Positions 7,502 through 17,043 of a stretch of 64,000 bases of DNA are shown in pieces. The stretch is taken from assembly GCF_900626075.1 (NCBI RefSeq), contig NZ_UYZY01000001.1, forward strand, positions 186,001 to 250,000, written 5' to 3'. The notes under the pieces are model-generated. The model saw only the letters and a program-made list of their open reading frames with translations, was not told the DNA's origin and did no database searches. Source of the stretch: Clostridium transplantifaecale. GTDB lineage: Bacteria; Bacillota; Clostridia; Lachnospirales; Lachnospiraceae. A program made the translations under genes and the position numbers. The stretch's first letter is position 1. Each line of letters starts with the position of its first letter.

Positions 7502-8764
7502 ATGAAAAAGACAAGTGGAGAAAAATATAATATAGCAGTTGCGGGCACGGGCTATGTTGGCCTGTCCATAGCCGTACTGCTTTCACAGCATAATCATGTA
7601 ACGGCGGTGGATATCATTCCGGAAAAAGTCGAGATGCTCAACAACAGAATATCGCCAATTCAGGATGAGTACATCGAAAAATATCTTGCAAGTAAAGAGT
7701 TGGATTTGACTGCAACACTGGATGCTGAAGCCGCGTATAGTGACGCGGATTTCGTCGTTATTGCAGCCCCTACGAATTATGACAGCCAGAAGAACTTTTT
7801 TGATACTTCGGTGGTCGAGGCTGTGATCAGACTGGTCATGGAATACAACACGAACGCGATTATGGTTATCAAGTCTACAATCCCAGTTGGGTATACCAGA
7901 GGCATAAGAGAAAAGACGGGTAGTAAGAATATAATCTTTAGCCCGGAGTTTCTACGTGAGAGTAAGGCTCTATATGATAATTTAATGCCGAGCCGCATCG
8001 TTTTGGGTTATGAACAGGATGACGCGAGGCTGAAGGAGGAGGCTCATATCTTTTCCAAACTACTGAGGGAGGGCGCAATTAAGGAGAATATAGACACTCT
8101 GTTCATGGGAAGCACAGAGGCTGAGGCTGTAAAGTTGTTCGCTAATACATATCTGGCATTGCGGGTGAGTTATTTCAACGAGCTGGATACCTACGCTGAA
8201 ATGAAAGGGCTTGATACACATGCCATTATCGATGGTGTGTGCCTTGATCCACGAATCGGTACCCACTACAATAATCCTTCCTTTGGTTACGGCGGTTACT
8301 GCCTGCCGAAAGACACAAAGCAGCTTTTGGCAAACTACGCAGATGTTCCCGAAAACCTGATCGAAGCCATCGTGGAGAGCAATCGCACAAGGAAGGATTT
8401 CATTGCCGACCGTGTGCTTCAGATGGCTGGGTATTACGGTTACGGAGAAGATAACGAGTACAGCAAGAGCAAAGAAAAGCCAACTGCGATCGGAATTTAT
8501 CGGCTGACTATGAAAAGTAACTCCGATAACTTCCGACAGAGTTCTATTCAGGGCATTATGAAGCGCGTGAAGGCTAAAGGTGCCACAGTTATGATTTATG
8601 AGCCGACAATGAAGGATGGTGAAACTTTTTTTGGTAGTTTGGTGGTTAATGATTTGGAGCGGTTCAAGGCACAGTGTGATGCGATTATTGCGAATCGTTA
8701 TGATAGCTGTTTGGACAATGTGAAGGAAAAAGTTTATACGCGGGATATTTTCCGGCGGGATTGA
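7502..8764 (+). CDS. ugd: UDP-glucose 6-dehydrogenase
   Basis: Oxidises UDP-glucose twice with NAD to give UDP-glucuronate, an acidic sugar donor for the polymer. The N-terminal Rossmann motif [10 protein letters not shown], the [13 protein letters not shown] segment typical of Ugd, [20 protein letters not shown] and the catalytic cysteine Cys267 in [12 protein letters not shown] are all present. The 420 residues include the C-terminal UDP-binding domain. The short-form pattern fits Ugd better than the UDP-ManNAc dehydrogenase WecC, although the families are close. It has its own AGCGGAGG ribosome site and follows a terminator-like hairpin, so it opens the sugar-specific half of the locus. 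Confidence 0.9.
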   Translation: MKKTSGEKYNIAVAGTGYVGLSIAVLLSQHNHVTAVDIIPEKVEMLNNRISPIQDEYIEKYLASKELDLTATLDAEAAYSDADFVVIAAPTNYDSQKNFFDTSVVEAVIRLVMEYNTNAIMVIKSTIPVGYTRGIREKTGSKNIIFSPEFLRESKALYDNLMPSRIVLGYEQDDARLKEEAHIFSKLLREGAIKENIDTLFMGSTEAEAVKLFANTYLALRVSYFNELDTYAEMKGLDTHAIIDGVCLDPRIGTHYNNPSFGYGGYCLPKDTKQLLANYADVPENLIEAIVESNRTRKDFIADRVLQMAGYYGYGEDNEYSKSKEKPTAIGIYRLTMKSNSDNFRQSSIQGIMKRVKAKGATVMIYEPTMKDGETFFGSLVVNDLERFKAQCDAIIANRYDSCLDNVKEKVYTRDIFRRD

Positions 8765-8791
8765 CAATTCAGAAGATAAGTGAGGTTGAGC

Positions 8792-9574
8792 ATGGGTGTT
8801 GGGACACCATTATTCGATAGAAAAATTGATAAAACGCAGATACCCACCTGCAATATTTTGGGCGTAGAAATTGCGGCTATTGATATGAATTGGCTCTTAA
8901 AATTTACAGATGAAAATATCAGACAGTTATCCGGAGATTATATGACGATTGCAAACGTACATACAACCGTGACTTCTTATGAAGATTTGGAATATTGCTT
9001 TATTCAGAATGGCGGCATTATAGCGATTCCGGACGGAGGGCCGTTGTCCACAGTGGGGAGAAAGCGTGGATATAATAAGATGAAGCGTACCACGGGGCCG
9101 AGCTATATGGGAGAAGTTTTTAAAATTTCTGCTGAGAAAGGGTACCGCCATTATTTCTATGGTTCCACGGAAGAAACGCTGGAAAAACTTTATAAGGCTT
9201 TGATGGAACAATATCCGGGAATCCAAATCGCTGGGATGTATAGTCCGCCGTTTCGTCCTCTGACGGAAGAAGAGGATAAGGCAGTCATAGAGCGGATTAA
9301 TGAGGTCAGGGCTGATTTTGTGTGGGTTGGTCTCGGTGCACCGAAGCAGGAACGTTGGATGGCTCAGCATCAGGGAAGGATAGTTGGTTTCATGATCGGT
9401 GTTGGCGCCGGATTTGATTACTTTGCCGGAAACATCGAGCGGGCACCAAAGTGGATGCAGGACAGTAACCTAGAGTGGGTGTATCGGTTGATGCAAGACC
9501 CAAGGAGATTGTTCAACCGGTATTGGCATACGAACACAAAGTTCATTTGGAATGCGTATTTGAGAGGGAAATAA
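8792..9574 (+). CDS. WecG/TagA/CpsF family glycosyltransferase (GT26)
   Basis: GT26 enzymes add the second sugar, often an N-acetylmannosamine or its uronic acid, to a polyprenyl-linked first sugar. Family marks are NILGVEIAAID, a TIANVHTTV segment, IPDGGPLSTVGR, the RTTGPSYMGEV block, YFYGSTEETLEKL, WVGLGAPKQERWM and the C-terminal LEWVYRLMQDPRRL. Length is 260 residues from ATG 8792 (GAGGT upstream). The ATG is preferred over the GTG four codons upstream. It sits directly behind ugd. No membrane segment is seen, so it is probably peripheral at the inner face. Confidence 0.9.
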   Translation: MGVGTPLFDRKIDKTQIPTCNILGVEIAAIDMNWLLKFTDENIRQLSGDYMTIANVHTTVTSYEDLEYCFIQNGGIIAIPDGGPLSTVGRKRGYNKMKRTTGPSYMGEVFKISAEKGYRHYFYGSTEETLEKLYKALMEQYPGIQIAGMYSPPFRPLTEEEDKAVIERINEVRADFVWVGLGAPKQERWMAQHQGRIVGFMIGVGAGFDYFAGNIERAPKWMQDSNLEWVYRLMQDPRRLFNRYWHTNTKFIWNAYLRGK

Positions 9575-9691
9575 GTTCTTGAGTTTGAAAACGATAAAAC
9601 GAAAAGAAAATATTGCAGTATAGAAGTTTTCAAATACGGATTAAACACACCATGAATGGTGAAGTTTATATGAAAGGAAAAGAGTGCGGCA

Positions 9692-10801
9692 ATGAATAAC
9701 AAAAAAATGAAAGTGTGCCACATATTAAATGAATTACTGCCCTCAGGTGCAGAAACTATGCTTGTGAATTCAGCATCGAAATGGAAGAATTGTGAATTAC
9801 ATGTGTTGGCGACAGCAGCGAATATTGGTGTCTATGCACCGGAGTTTAAACGGGCGGGCTATACTGTTCATCATATAAATGAAAATGGATTTATAAAGCA
9901 GCATAAAGCGGTTTGCGCGTTTCTGAAAAATCTGGAACCTGATGTTTTGCATGTTCATAGAGAGAGTCAGGACTTTTATTATGAGCTGGATGCAAAACTG
10001 GCGGTGAGGGGGATACGAATTGTAAGAACTGTACATAATGTTTTTCTTTTTTCGGGAATACTTCGTTTCAGGCGCATCATGACCAGAGCATTTGGAAGGT
10101 TAATAGGAACGAAATATATCGCTATAGGCGATAGTGTGTTTCAGAATGAGAAGAATAGATTTTTAAATACTCCCTATCGATTGGTCAATAATTGGTGCGA
10201 TGAGTCAATATTTGGATATGTATCAGAAGGGATGAAAGAACAAGAAAAGAATAAAAAAGGCCTTGTAGATAAGATGATTCTGGTTTCTGTTGGGAATTGC
10301 AGCAAGGTAAAAAACCATATGCTCTTGCTAAAAGGAATTAACGAAATGGTTTCTGCCGGAACGATTAATATACATTATTATCATTTAGGGCAAGGTGAGA
10401 GTGAAAGAGAAGAAAAAGAATATGTCAAGAATAACAACTTGAGTGATTATGTTAGTTTTGTTGGAAGAACCAATCCGGCTCCATATCTTAAGTTGGCAGA
10501 TTTGTTTGTAATGCCTAGCCTATTTGAGGGTGTGAGCATATCTGCGCTTGAGGCAATGATGTGTGGGGTGAATTGTTTACTGGCTGATGTTGTGGGATTG
10601 CAGGATTTTAAATCTATAGGAGCAAAGGCTATTCACTATACTGGTTTATCTCAAGATGAATTTACGCAGTGCCTATGTGAGCTATATAAGGTATGGGGCG
10701 AAAGAAGGCTGAAAAACAATTTTGAATTATCGAATGCGGTTCGAGAACGGTACAGCATGAAAAAATCAGTTGCATCATATTTGGAAGTTTATTCAAACTA
10801 A
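9692..10801 (+). CDS. Glycosyltransferase, GT4-like (GT-B fold)
   Basis: Retaining GT-B glycosyltransferase of repeat-unit assembly. The N-terminal half opens with VCHILNELLPSGAETML, usual for GT4 (glycine-rich acceptor loop). The C-terminal half has LVSVGNCSKVKNH, YVSFVGRTNPAPYLKLADLFV, and the E-x7-E motif region MPSLFEGVSISALEAMMCG with both glutamates. The 369 residues are full length. From here to about 26.2 kb base composition is visibly richer in A and T than in the regulatory genes before it. The donor sugar is unknown. Confidence 0.88.
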   Translation: MNNKKMKVCHILNELLPSGAETMLVNSASKWKNCELHVLATAANIGVYAPEFKRAGYTVHHINENGFIKQHKAVCAFLKNLEPDVLHVHRESQDFYYELDAKLAVRGIRIVRTVHNVFLFSGILRFRRIMTRAFGRLIGTKYIAIGDSVFQNEKNRFLNTPYRLVNNWCDESIFGYVSEGMKEQEKNKKGLVDKMILVSVGNCSKVKNHMLLLKGINEMVSAGTINIHYYHLGQGESEREEKEYVKNNNLSDYVSFVGRTNPAPYLKLADLFVMPSLFEGVSISALEAMMCGVNCLLADVVGLQDFKSIGAKAIHYTGLSQDEFTQCLCELYKVWGERRLKNNFELSNAVRERYSMKKSVASYLEVYSN

Positions 10802-10856
10802 CAATTAAGCTGATCCTATTTGCCTGTATCGAACCTTTCGTGATATGGGAGATACC

Positions 10857-11528
10857 ATGATGGCATTAATAAAACAATATATAAATCGGATATACATTAA
10901 ACATATTTGGAAACGGAAATGCAGGTTCTGTGGTACGGCGATAGCGGATAGGAGAAGCACGTTTTATGGTAAAAACTATTTGGGCAATAATACAAATGTA
11001 ATAAATGCTCATTTTGGCTATGCAAGCGGTGTGGGAATTGACTGTTTCTTAAAAGATATTGAAATAGGGAAATATTGCTGTTTGGCAGGTGAAATAAGAA
11101 CAGTTATCGGTATACATCCAACGAATAAATTTGTTTCTATTCACCCTGCGTTTTATTCTATAACGCAGCAATGGGGATTTACTTACATTAAAGAACCGTG
11201 CTTTGAAGTTAACCACAGGATAGAGAAAAACAGAAGTATATCTTTTCGGATAGGAAATGATGTGTGGATTGGAGAAGGCGTAAGACTGCTTGAAGGCGTA
11301 ACAATCGGCGATGGCGCTATAGTTGCGGCCGGAGCAGTTGTTGTAAAAGATGTTGAACCATATTCGATTGTAGGCGGCGTGCCCGCAAAACACATTAAGT
11401 ACAGGTTCGATGAAGAAACACGTCGTAAGCTGCTGGAACTTAGATGGTGGGATAAAGATGAAAGCTGGATTAGAGAACATGCAGAACTGTTTAGAAACGT
11501 CGAGGCACTGCTGAATGCGCAAGATTGA
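10857..11528 (+). CDS. CatB-type hexapeptide acyltransferase
   Basis: Left-handed beta-helix O- or N-acetyltransferase that probably modifies a sugar of the repeat unit with acetyl-CoA. Hexapeptide repeats cover about 55-85 and 140-190, with the catalytic-type histidine in the IGIHPTNKF region, and the usual close [20 protein letters not shown]...[13 protein letters not shown]. Length is 223 residues. ATG 10857 is chosen because GGGAGA precedes it. A broken paralogue of its C-terminal half lies at 13803-14197, so this family has been duplicated locally. Confidence 0.87.
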   Translation: MMALIKQYINRIYIKHIWKRKCRFCGTAIADRRSTFYGKNYLGNNTNVINAHFGYASGVGIDCFLKDIEIGKYCCLAGEIRTVIGIHPTNKFVSIHPAFYSITQQWGFTYIKEPCFEVNHRIEKNRSISFRIGNDVWIGEGVRLLEGVTIGDGAIVAAGAVVVKDVEPYSIVGGVPAKHIKYRFDEETRRKLLELRWWDKDESWIREHAELFRNVEALLNAQD

Positions 11529-11612
11529 GAATGAACAGAAGCAAATAACAATGAAAAGGTATATATTTTGATAATCGTTACAATGAAAGAGATTTTGGAG
11601 AAGGGGAATACA

Positions 11613-12896
11613 ATGAAAAAGAATGTATTTGATGGAATATTTATAGCGATACTACTGATAGGGGTCTGCTTCACGATGTCTGCTGTATCTGCGTTATGTC
11701 CTATTGAACCAATTCGGGAAAACGTAAAGCTATCTATTTCGGAGTTACAAGAAGAAGGATTGTATCCTTGTTTTCTGAATTTTAAGCTGTTTCAGATGGA
11801 TAACTATACAGATGTGATTATGCTGCAGGAAAGCGTGACAAATAATGATAATGCGCTTTTAAAATCTGCAATGGACTGCACAATCTACAAGTCTGATGTA
11901 TATATGGATAAAATTGTGGATTTGGAACGCTATTTAAGTGGAGATTTGGATGGTATGGAGGCTATGAATTATAGTCGATATTGGCATGGATATCTATTTA
12001 TTTTAAAGCCGTTGTTAAGTATACTTACATATCAACAAATCAGAGTATTAAACTACATTATATTCTTTTCTGTACTGTTACTTGTTTTTCTTAAAATGTG
12101 GAAAAAGCTTGGGCGTATAGAGGCGGTTTTGTTCCTCGTATCCATGATATGTGTTTCAGTACCGCTGATTCCTTATAATCTTCAGTTTAGCTGGACATTT
12201 TATATAGCTTTTGGCGGAATTTTGTGGATGCTCCATATTTCTGAGAATACAAAGCAAACCAATGAGATCTGGGTGATGATGCTGTCGGTATTTGTGTTGG
12301 GCGGACTTACAAGTTATGTGGATTTATTGGTCACCCCAATTGTGACAATAGGTCTTCCGCTTACTGTCTGGTTAATGAGAAAGTATGACTGGAGCAACCT
12401 TGAAAAGATAAAAGCCGTTGTTATCGCTTCATTCATGTGGGCGCTGGGCTATGCATGGGTTTGGGCGAGTAAGTGGGTAATTGGTGGATTTATTACAGGA
12501 GAGAGCATAATAGCAGATGCCATTTCGCAAGCCAGCGTTCGAACAACGGGTATGAAATGGAAGGGAATGGAACTGACAATTCCTAATATAGGGAAGTTTG
12601 TATGGAATACATTGAATCAACGCGGACTATCTATTCCTTTACTAATTGTTGCAGTTGCAGGAATTGCAGCATACCTCTTGCTATGCAAAAATTGGGGAGA
12701 AATCAGAGAAAATTTGTGGTTGCTATTGATCGCAATGATGACGCCTGTTTGGTTTATAGTTCTTCGGGAACATTCTATTCAGCACGGATGGTTTACATGG
12801 AGAGCCTTGGTCGTAACTATATTTGCGGGACTGATGTTTATTGTACGTACCTGTGATTATAAACAGGTAAAAGAAAGAATGAGGTGGCACAAATGA
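11613..12896 (+). CDS. Multi-pass membrane protein, likely GT-C-type glycosyltransferase
   Basis: About 427 residues with some ten hydrophobic segments. A first helix (FDGIFIAILLIGVCFTMSA) is followed by a large extracytoplasmic loop of about 90 residues holding acidic residues, then further helices. That build fits GT-C enzymes, which use polyprenyl-phosphate sugars outside the membrane. It overlaps by four bases (ATGA) a GtrB-like polyprenyl-phosphate sugar synthase, the partner such an enzyme needs. I recognise no conserved name. ATG 11613 has GAGAAGGGG upstream. The GT-C call rests on topology and neighbour, not on a clear motif. Confidence 0.7.
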   Translation: MKKNVFDGIFIAILLIGVCFTMSAVSALCPIEPIRENVKLSISELQEEGLYPCFLNFKLFQMDNYTDVIMLQESVTNNDNALLKSAMDCTIYKSDVYMDKIVDLERYLSGDLDGMEAMNYSRYWHGYLFILKPLLSILTYQQIRVLNYIIFFSVLLLVFLKMWKKLGRIEAVLFLVSMICVSVPLIPYNLQFSWTFYIAFGGILWMLHISENTKQTNEIWVMMLSVFVLGGLTSYVDLLVTPIVTIGLPLTVWLMRKYDWSNLEKIKAVVIASFMWALGYAWVWASKWVIGGFITGESIIADAISQASVRTTGMKWKGMELTIPNIGKFVWNTLNQRGLSIPLLIVAVAGIAAYLLLCKNWGEIRENLWLLLIAMMTPVWFIVLREHSIQHGWFTWRALVVTIFAGLMFIVRTCDYKQVKERMRWHK

Positions 12897-13801
12897 GTAG
12901 AATAGCAGTTTTAATTCCCTGCTATAATGAAAGCCTTACGATTGGGAAGGTCGTAACCGATTATAAAAGAATTTTGCCGAATGCAGATATTTATGTATAT
13001 GATAATAATTCAACGGATGGAACGGATGAAATTGCGAGGAATGCAGGAGCAATTGTTAAATATGAGAGGCGCCAAGGAAAAGGGAATGTAATTAGGTCAA
13101 TGTTTCGACAGATTGATGCAGACTGCTATCTCATGCTTGATGGTGACGATACATATCCGGCAGAATCAGCACGCGAAATGTGTGATTATGTTTTGAAGGA
13201 TGGAGTTGATATGGTGATTGGAGACAGACTGTCTTCGACCTATTTCCAGGAGAATAAACGAGCTTTCCACAATTTTGGAAACCGTATTGTAAGAGCGCTA
13301 ATTAACAAACTTTTCAGCAGCAATGTGCAAGATATCATGACAGGATATCGTGCGTTTAGCCGAGATTTTGTGAAGCATTTTCCGGTTCTTTCCAAGGGGT
13401 TTGAAATTGAAACTGAAATGACGATCCATGCGCTGGATAAGAATTTTTATCTGAAAGAAATCCCCGTTGCCTATAGGGATCGTCCGGAGGGAAGTGTATC
13501 AAAATTAAACACGATTCAGGATGGGATTCGAGTTCTGAAAACGATTGTAACGCTATTTCGTGACTACAAGCCGCTGCTATATTTTGGCCTTTGCGGTTCG
13601 ATGTGCATATTAATTTCTTTGATTATGTTTACGCCTATTTTGATGGAATATATAAGTACAGGAGTGGTGCCTAGATTTCCGACACTGATTGTTACAATTG
13701 GATTTGCAATGATTGGTGCACTATTATATTCTTGCGGCTTAATCTTAGAAGTAATTGCAAAGAAACATAGACAGTTGTTCGAACTTCTGATGAATAAATA
13801 A
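12893..13801 (+). CDS. GtrB/DPM1-like polyprenyl-phosphate sugar synthase (GT2)
   Basis: Moves a hexose from a nucleotide sugar to undecaprenyl phosphate on the inner face. The GT2 domain shows VLIPCYNESLTIGKVV, YVYDNNSTDGT, RQGKGNVIRSMF, the DxD-type LMLDGDDTYP, and DIMTGYRAFSRDFVK, the pattern of dolichol-phosphate mannose synthase and GtrB. Two membrane helices close the protein (about 228-252 and 262-286). Length is 302 residues from ATG 12893, which overlaps the upstream stop as ATGA. With the GT-C-like protein upstream it makes a two-gene side-branch module. A GtrA flippase gene is not seen. Confidence 0.87.
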   Translation: MSRIAVLIPCYNESLTIGKVVTDYKRILPNADIYVYDNNSTDGTDEIARNAGAIVKYERRQGKGNVIRSMFRQIDADCYLMLDGDDTYPAESAREMCDYVLKDGVDMVIGDRLSSTYFQENKRAFHNFGNRIVRALINKLFSSNVQDIMTGYRAFSRDFVKHFPVLSKGFEIETEMTIHALDKNFYLKEIPVAYRDRPEGSVSKLNTIQDGIRVLKTIVTLFRDYKPLLYFGLCGSMCILISLIMFTPILMEYISTGVVPRFPTLIVTIGFAMIGALLYSCGLILEVIAKKHRQLFELLMNK

Positions 13802-13802
13802 T

Positions 13803-14197
13803 CCATATATCCATCCGACCTTTTACTCCGCAAGGAAACAAGCAGGCTTTACCTATGCTACAAAGAATAAATTTGATAACTTTCGTTTTATTAACAAAGA
13901 GAATCAAATCGCTGTGCAAATTAGGAATGATGTCTGGAGAAGATACGGCATTCGAATTATGGAGCGTGTAAAAGCCGGAAACGGTGATATTGTAGCAACC
14001 AGTGCAATCGTCGCTAAAGATATGGAGCTGTACTCGATTGCAGGCGGCATGCTTGCAAAACACATTAAGTATAGGTTCGATGAAAAAAATGCTATAAGCT
14101 GTTGAAACTAAGATGATGAGACAAAAAAGAAATCTGAATCAGTGAGAAAGCAGAACTGTTTAAAAATGAAGAAACACCGCTGAATGTGAAAGATTGA
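13803..14197 (+). pseudogene. Broken hexapeptide acyltransferase remnant
   Basis: Right after the GtrB-like stop the frame reads PYIHPTFYSARKQAGFTY..., matching the middle of the intact CatB-type gene at 10857-11528 ([17 protein letters not shown]). It continues through QIRNDVW and [18 protein letters not shown] frameshift near 14090 and in-frame stops (LKLR then two stops, DKKEI then a stop) break the rest, which still ends LFKN...PLNVKD like the intact LFRN...LLNAQD. The 5' half is missing. It is a decayed duplicate. Confidence 0.85.
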
Positions 14198-14202
14198 AAA
14201 AG

Positions 14203-14742
14203 ATGAATATTATCAAGAAAATTAAATTATTACGGTGCAGATTACTCCTTTTGAAAAACAGAAATATCCACATAGGAAGTAACACAACGTTCGGCCGTGG
14301 CACCGTTTTTTGGGCGCCGAGTAGAATATCAATTGGTAACAATGTGTATATAGGAAAGTATTGTACGCTCCAAGCAGACATTGAAATGGGAAATAACATT
14401 GAAATTGCCAATAATGTAGGACTGATCGGAAAATATGACCATGATTACTCAAAGGTTGGTGTGAGCATCAAGGATGCGCCGTGGATAGGCGATCCCTACT
14501 ATGACTTCAAAGGTAAAGACCAAAAAATTGTGATTGAGGATGATGTCTGGATCGGATATGGGGCTGTGGTTTTTACGGGCGTACATATTCATCGTGGAGC
14601 TATTATTGCAGCCGGAAGTATTGTGACGAAAGATGTTTCATCATATGCGATCGTTGCGGGAAATCCAGCAAAAGTGAAAGATTATCGATTTACGAAAGAA
14701 CAGATTGTAGAGCATGAGCAAATACTTGGAATTGAAAATTAA
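14203..14742 (+). CDS. Hexapeptide (LbH) acyltransferase, WbbJ/maltose-acetyltransferase type
   Basis: A 179-residue left-handed beta-helix acetyltransferase. Repeats run through [30 protein letters not shown], and the C-terminal [19 protein letters not shown]...[12 protein letters not shown], closing with [13 protein letters not shown]. The histidine of the [10 protein letters not shown] region is in place to act as base. It likely O-acetylates a sugar of the polymer. The start ATG 14203 is only six bases past the end of the acyltransferase remnant and has a weak ribosome site; TTG 14194 is an alternative. Confidence 0.82.
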   Translation: MNIIKKIKLLRCRLLLLKNRNIHIGSNTTFGRGTVFWAPSRISIGNNVYIGKYCTLQADIEMGNNIEIANNVGLIGKYDHDYSKVGVSIKDAPWIGDPYYDFKGKDQKIVIEDDVWIGYGAVVFTGVHIHRGAIIAAGSIVTKDVSSYAIVAGNPAKVKDYRFTKEQIVEHEQILGIEN

Positions 14743-14789
14743 TAATACGGGAAGGTCAAATTTCTGTGTGGAACTGGCGGGTGTTATAG

Positions 14790-15890
14790 ATGAAAATAGG
14801 ATTACTAATTACTAGCATAGGAAACTTCGGATTAAAGGGTTGCTACAACTCGCAGGAGATTGGTCTTGCGAAAGCGCTTGATTCATATTTCAATGCTGTT
14901 TACATATATAAGCTCATACCTGAGAGTAATCAAAGAAAAGATGAAAAGATAGATGGAACAAAAAATGTCATTTTACATTCTATTCCATCGAAGAGCTTTG
15001 GCATAAATGGACTTCTTAATATAAGCGATTTAGACAGCTCTTTGGACAGCTTGGTATATTTTTCTGACACGCAAATCAGCGTTCCGAAGGTCTATAGATG
15101 GGCAGCAAAAAACAAAGTGCAGTTTTTTCCCTATATTGGAGTGCTGGAAAGTCACAGCACAAGTAAATGGAAAAAGCTGATTATGGACGCACTTTTCAGG
15201 AGAAATCTTGAAGTGTATCGGCACTGCCATTGCTTAGTGAAAACGCCCACAGTGGAACAAAAACTTCATCAGCTGGGCGTGGACAAGATTATGGTCACCC
15301 CCGTTGGACTTGACTTGTCCTTGTTGCATCAAGGCTATGAGGTGGTAGAAAAAACGTCCCTCAAAGAAAAATATGGGTTCCAGCAAGCTGATAAGGTTTT
15401 GCTGTTTGTCGGGCGATTGATTGAAGAAAAGCAGCCCTTGCGAATGATAGAAATATTTAATGAAATATATACGAAAGATTGTAACTATCGCTTGCTGATG
15501 GTGGGACAGGGAGAATTGAAGTTCGCTGTGGATACTGCAATTAAAGGCGCAGCCTTGCAAGCGGTTGTAACTCGGATAGAGCAAATCCCAAACGCTGATA
15601 TATGGGAACTCTATCGACTGGCGGATTGTTTTGTGAATCTTAATCAGCAGGAAATATTTGGTATGGCGATTCTGGAGGCTATGTATTACGGTTGCAAGGT
15701 GGTGGCATGGAAGGCACCGGGACCGGAACTGATCATCGAGGACGGAGTTTCCGGTTTCTTGGTGGATAACTATAAGATGCTGTGTAGTCGGGTGGTTTCG
15801 GAAGAGCATCATCCGGTAAATGGGCGTAAGCGTGTGCTTGAGAATTTTACATGGAATAATATGGCAAGGTATATTGATTCTATAGTATAG
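14790..15890 (+). CDS. Glycosyltransferase, GT4 family
   Basis: GT-B fold transferase with a typical C-terminal half: KVLLFVGRLIEEKQPLRMIE, YRLLMVGQGELK, IPNADIWELYRLADCFV, then NQQEIFGMAILEAMYYGCKVVAW with the E-x7-E pair and APGPELIIEDGVSGFLV. The N-terminus MKIGLLITSIGNFG...GLAKAL fits the acceptor loop. 366 residues, full length. It lies in the same-strand run with no terminator on either side. Donor and linkage are unknown. Confidence 0.88.
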   Translation: MKIGLLITSIGNFGLKGCYNSQEIGLAKALDSYFNAVYIYKLIPESNQRKDEKIDGTKNVILHSIPSKSFGINGLLNISDLDSSLDSLVYFSDTQISVPKVYRWAAKNKVQFFPYIGVLESHSTSKWKKLIMDALFRRNLEVYRHCHCLVKTPTVEQKLHQLGVDKIMVTPVGLDLSLLHQGYEVVEKTSLKEKYGFQQADKVLLFVGRLIEEKQPLRMIEIFNEIYTKDCNYRLLMVGQGELKFAVDTAIKGAALQAVVTRIEQIPNADIWELYRLADCFVNLNQQEIFGMAILEAMYYGCKVVAWKAPGPELIIEDGVSGFLVDNYKMLCSRVVSEEHHPVNGRKRVLENFTWNNMARYIDSIV

Positions 15891-15915
15891 CTTAATAGGG
15901 GCAAGGAGATAACTG

Positions 15916-16821
15916 ATGGATGATGACCGCAAAATGATTAAAATATTAAAACAAATGTATAAAAAGATGCAGTTCAGCCTAAGTTATCATGATTTAGACG
16001 TACTTCCAGAACAGGTAGGAAATGAACTTATTCGAACAATAATTAAGGAAGGAAACCCAGCATTTGTGGCCCGTGGCGGTGCGACTGAATTGCGTTGCAT
16101 CAGTGAATATTTGCATAAAAATAGTTTTTCAGAAAAAATAAGGAGGGAGGTATCCGAATTGTCAGGGATATTTCCCAACGACTCAAAAACATTAGAGCGT
16201 TTCTGTGAGCTATATATGTCCGAAATGGAAAGTGCAGATGTTGTTGCGCTTTGGGGGGTAGGAGCAGAGTCTAAGGTAGTGCATAGTAGGTGTAATAATG
16301 CGAAATTTACAAAGTTGCACGCATTAGAACCTTACTATTTTGATAGACCTTGGTCTGAGGCTCTGTTAGCCAAAAAAGTGTTAGTTATACATCCATTCAA
16401 AAAAAGTATCTTGGAACAGTATAAAAGGCGAGAACAGATATTTCCTGAGAAAGAGGTTTTACCAAAACTTCAGTCTTTGGAGTGTATCCAGGCTGTTCAG
16501 TCGATTGCGGGAGAAAAGACGGCCTTTGATTCGTGGTTTGATGCATTGGAATACATGAAATATGAAATCTATCAAAAGGATTTTGATATTGCGATTATAG
16601 GAGCCGGTGCATACGGTCTTCCGTTGGCTGCTTATTGCAAAAAGATAGGAAAACAGGCAATTCAGATGTCCGGTGCAACCCAACTAATGTTTGGTATCAA
16701 GGGTAAACGATGGGATGAACATCCTATAATATCTAAGTTTTATAACGATGCCTGGATTAGGCCGGACAGAAAAGAAACGCCGGCACAAAAACAGAAGGTA
16801 GAGGGTGGAAGTTACTGGTAA
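15916..16821 (+). CDS. EPS-locus protein of GT-D-like fold, paralogue 1
   Basis: A soluble 301-residue protein common in polysaccharide loci and usually left hypothetical. Marks are FVARGGATELRCI, a GIFPNDSKTLERF block, KKVLVIHPFKKSI, DIAIIGAGAYGLPLAAYCKKIGKQAIQMSGATQLMFGIKGKRW, of which the GAGAYG loop looks like a nucleotide-sugar site, and a C-terminal Tyr-Trp. By pattern I place it near GT-D-type glycosyltransferases, but this is inference. A second copy lies at 19207-20166 with the same blocks and the same Tyr-Trp end. ATG 15916 has AAGGAGAT upstream. Confidence 0.68.
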   Translation: MDDDRKMIKILKQMYKKMQFSLSYHDLDVLPEQVGNELIRTIIKEGNPAFVARGGATELRCISEYLHKNSFSEKIRREVSELSGIFPNDSKTLERFCELYMSEMESADVVALWGVGAESKVVHSRCNNAKFTKLHALEPYYFDRPWSEALLAKKVLVIHPFKKSILEQYKRREQIFPEKEVLPKLQSLECIQAVQSIAGEKTAFDSWFDALEYMKYEIYQKDFDIAIIGAGAYGLPLAAYCKKIGKQAIQMSGATQLMFGIKGKRWDEHPIISKFYNDAWIRPDRKETPAQKQKVEGGSYW

Positions 16822-16833
16822 GGAGGTCAAAGA

Positions 16834-17014
16834 ATGATTCTTCCGATACTTATAAAATGCAGGATGATTCCGTGCTTAGATAGATTATCTAAGTTTCTTA
16901 TTGGTTTGTGGTTTGGATTTACCTGTAAGTGTGCAATTAGGAAAAAACGTTTATTTCCCACATAATGCAATAGGTACCGTCATTCATTTCTTAAGATGCA
17001 TGAATAATGAATAA
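16834..17014 (+). pseudogene. Remnant of a serine-acetyltransferase-like hexapeptide enzyme
   Basis: An excellent ribosome site (AGGAGGTCAAAG) and ATG 16834 open a short reading frame (MILPILIKCRMIPCLDRL...). A +1 shift near 16920 is needed to keep the family pattern VQLGKNVYFPHNAIGTVIH, which is the start of the beta-helix in CysE-like acetyltransferases. It then stops at 17014, so the catalytic helix is gone. The intact start and lost rest suggest a recent deletion. Confidence 0.75.
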
Positions 17015-17043
17015 TCACGTTATTGTGAGAAGGGAGATATTAA

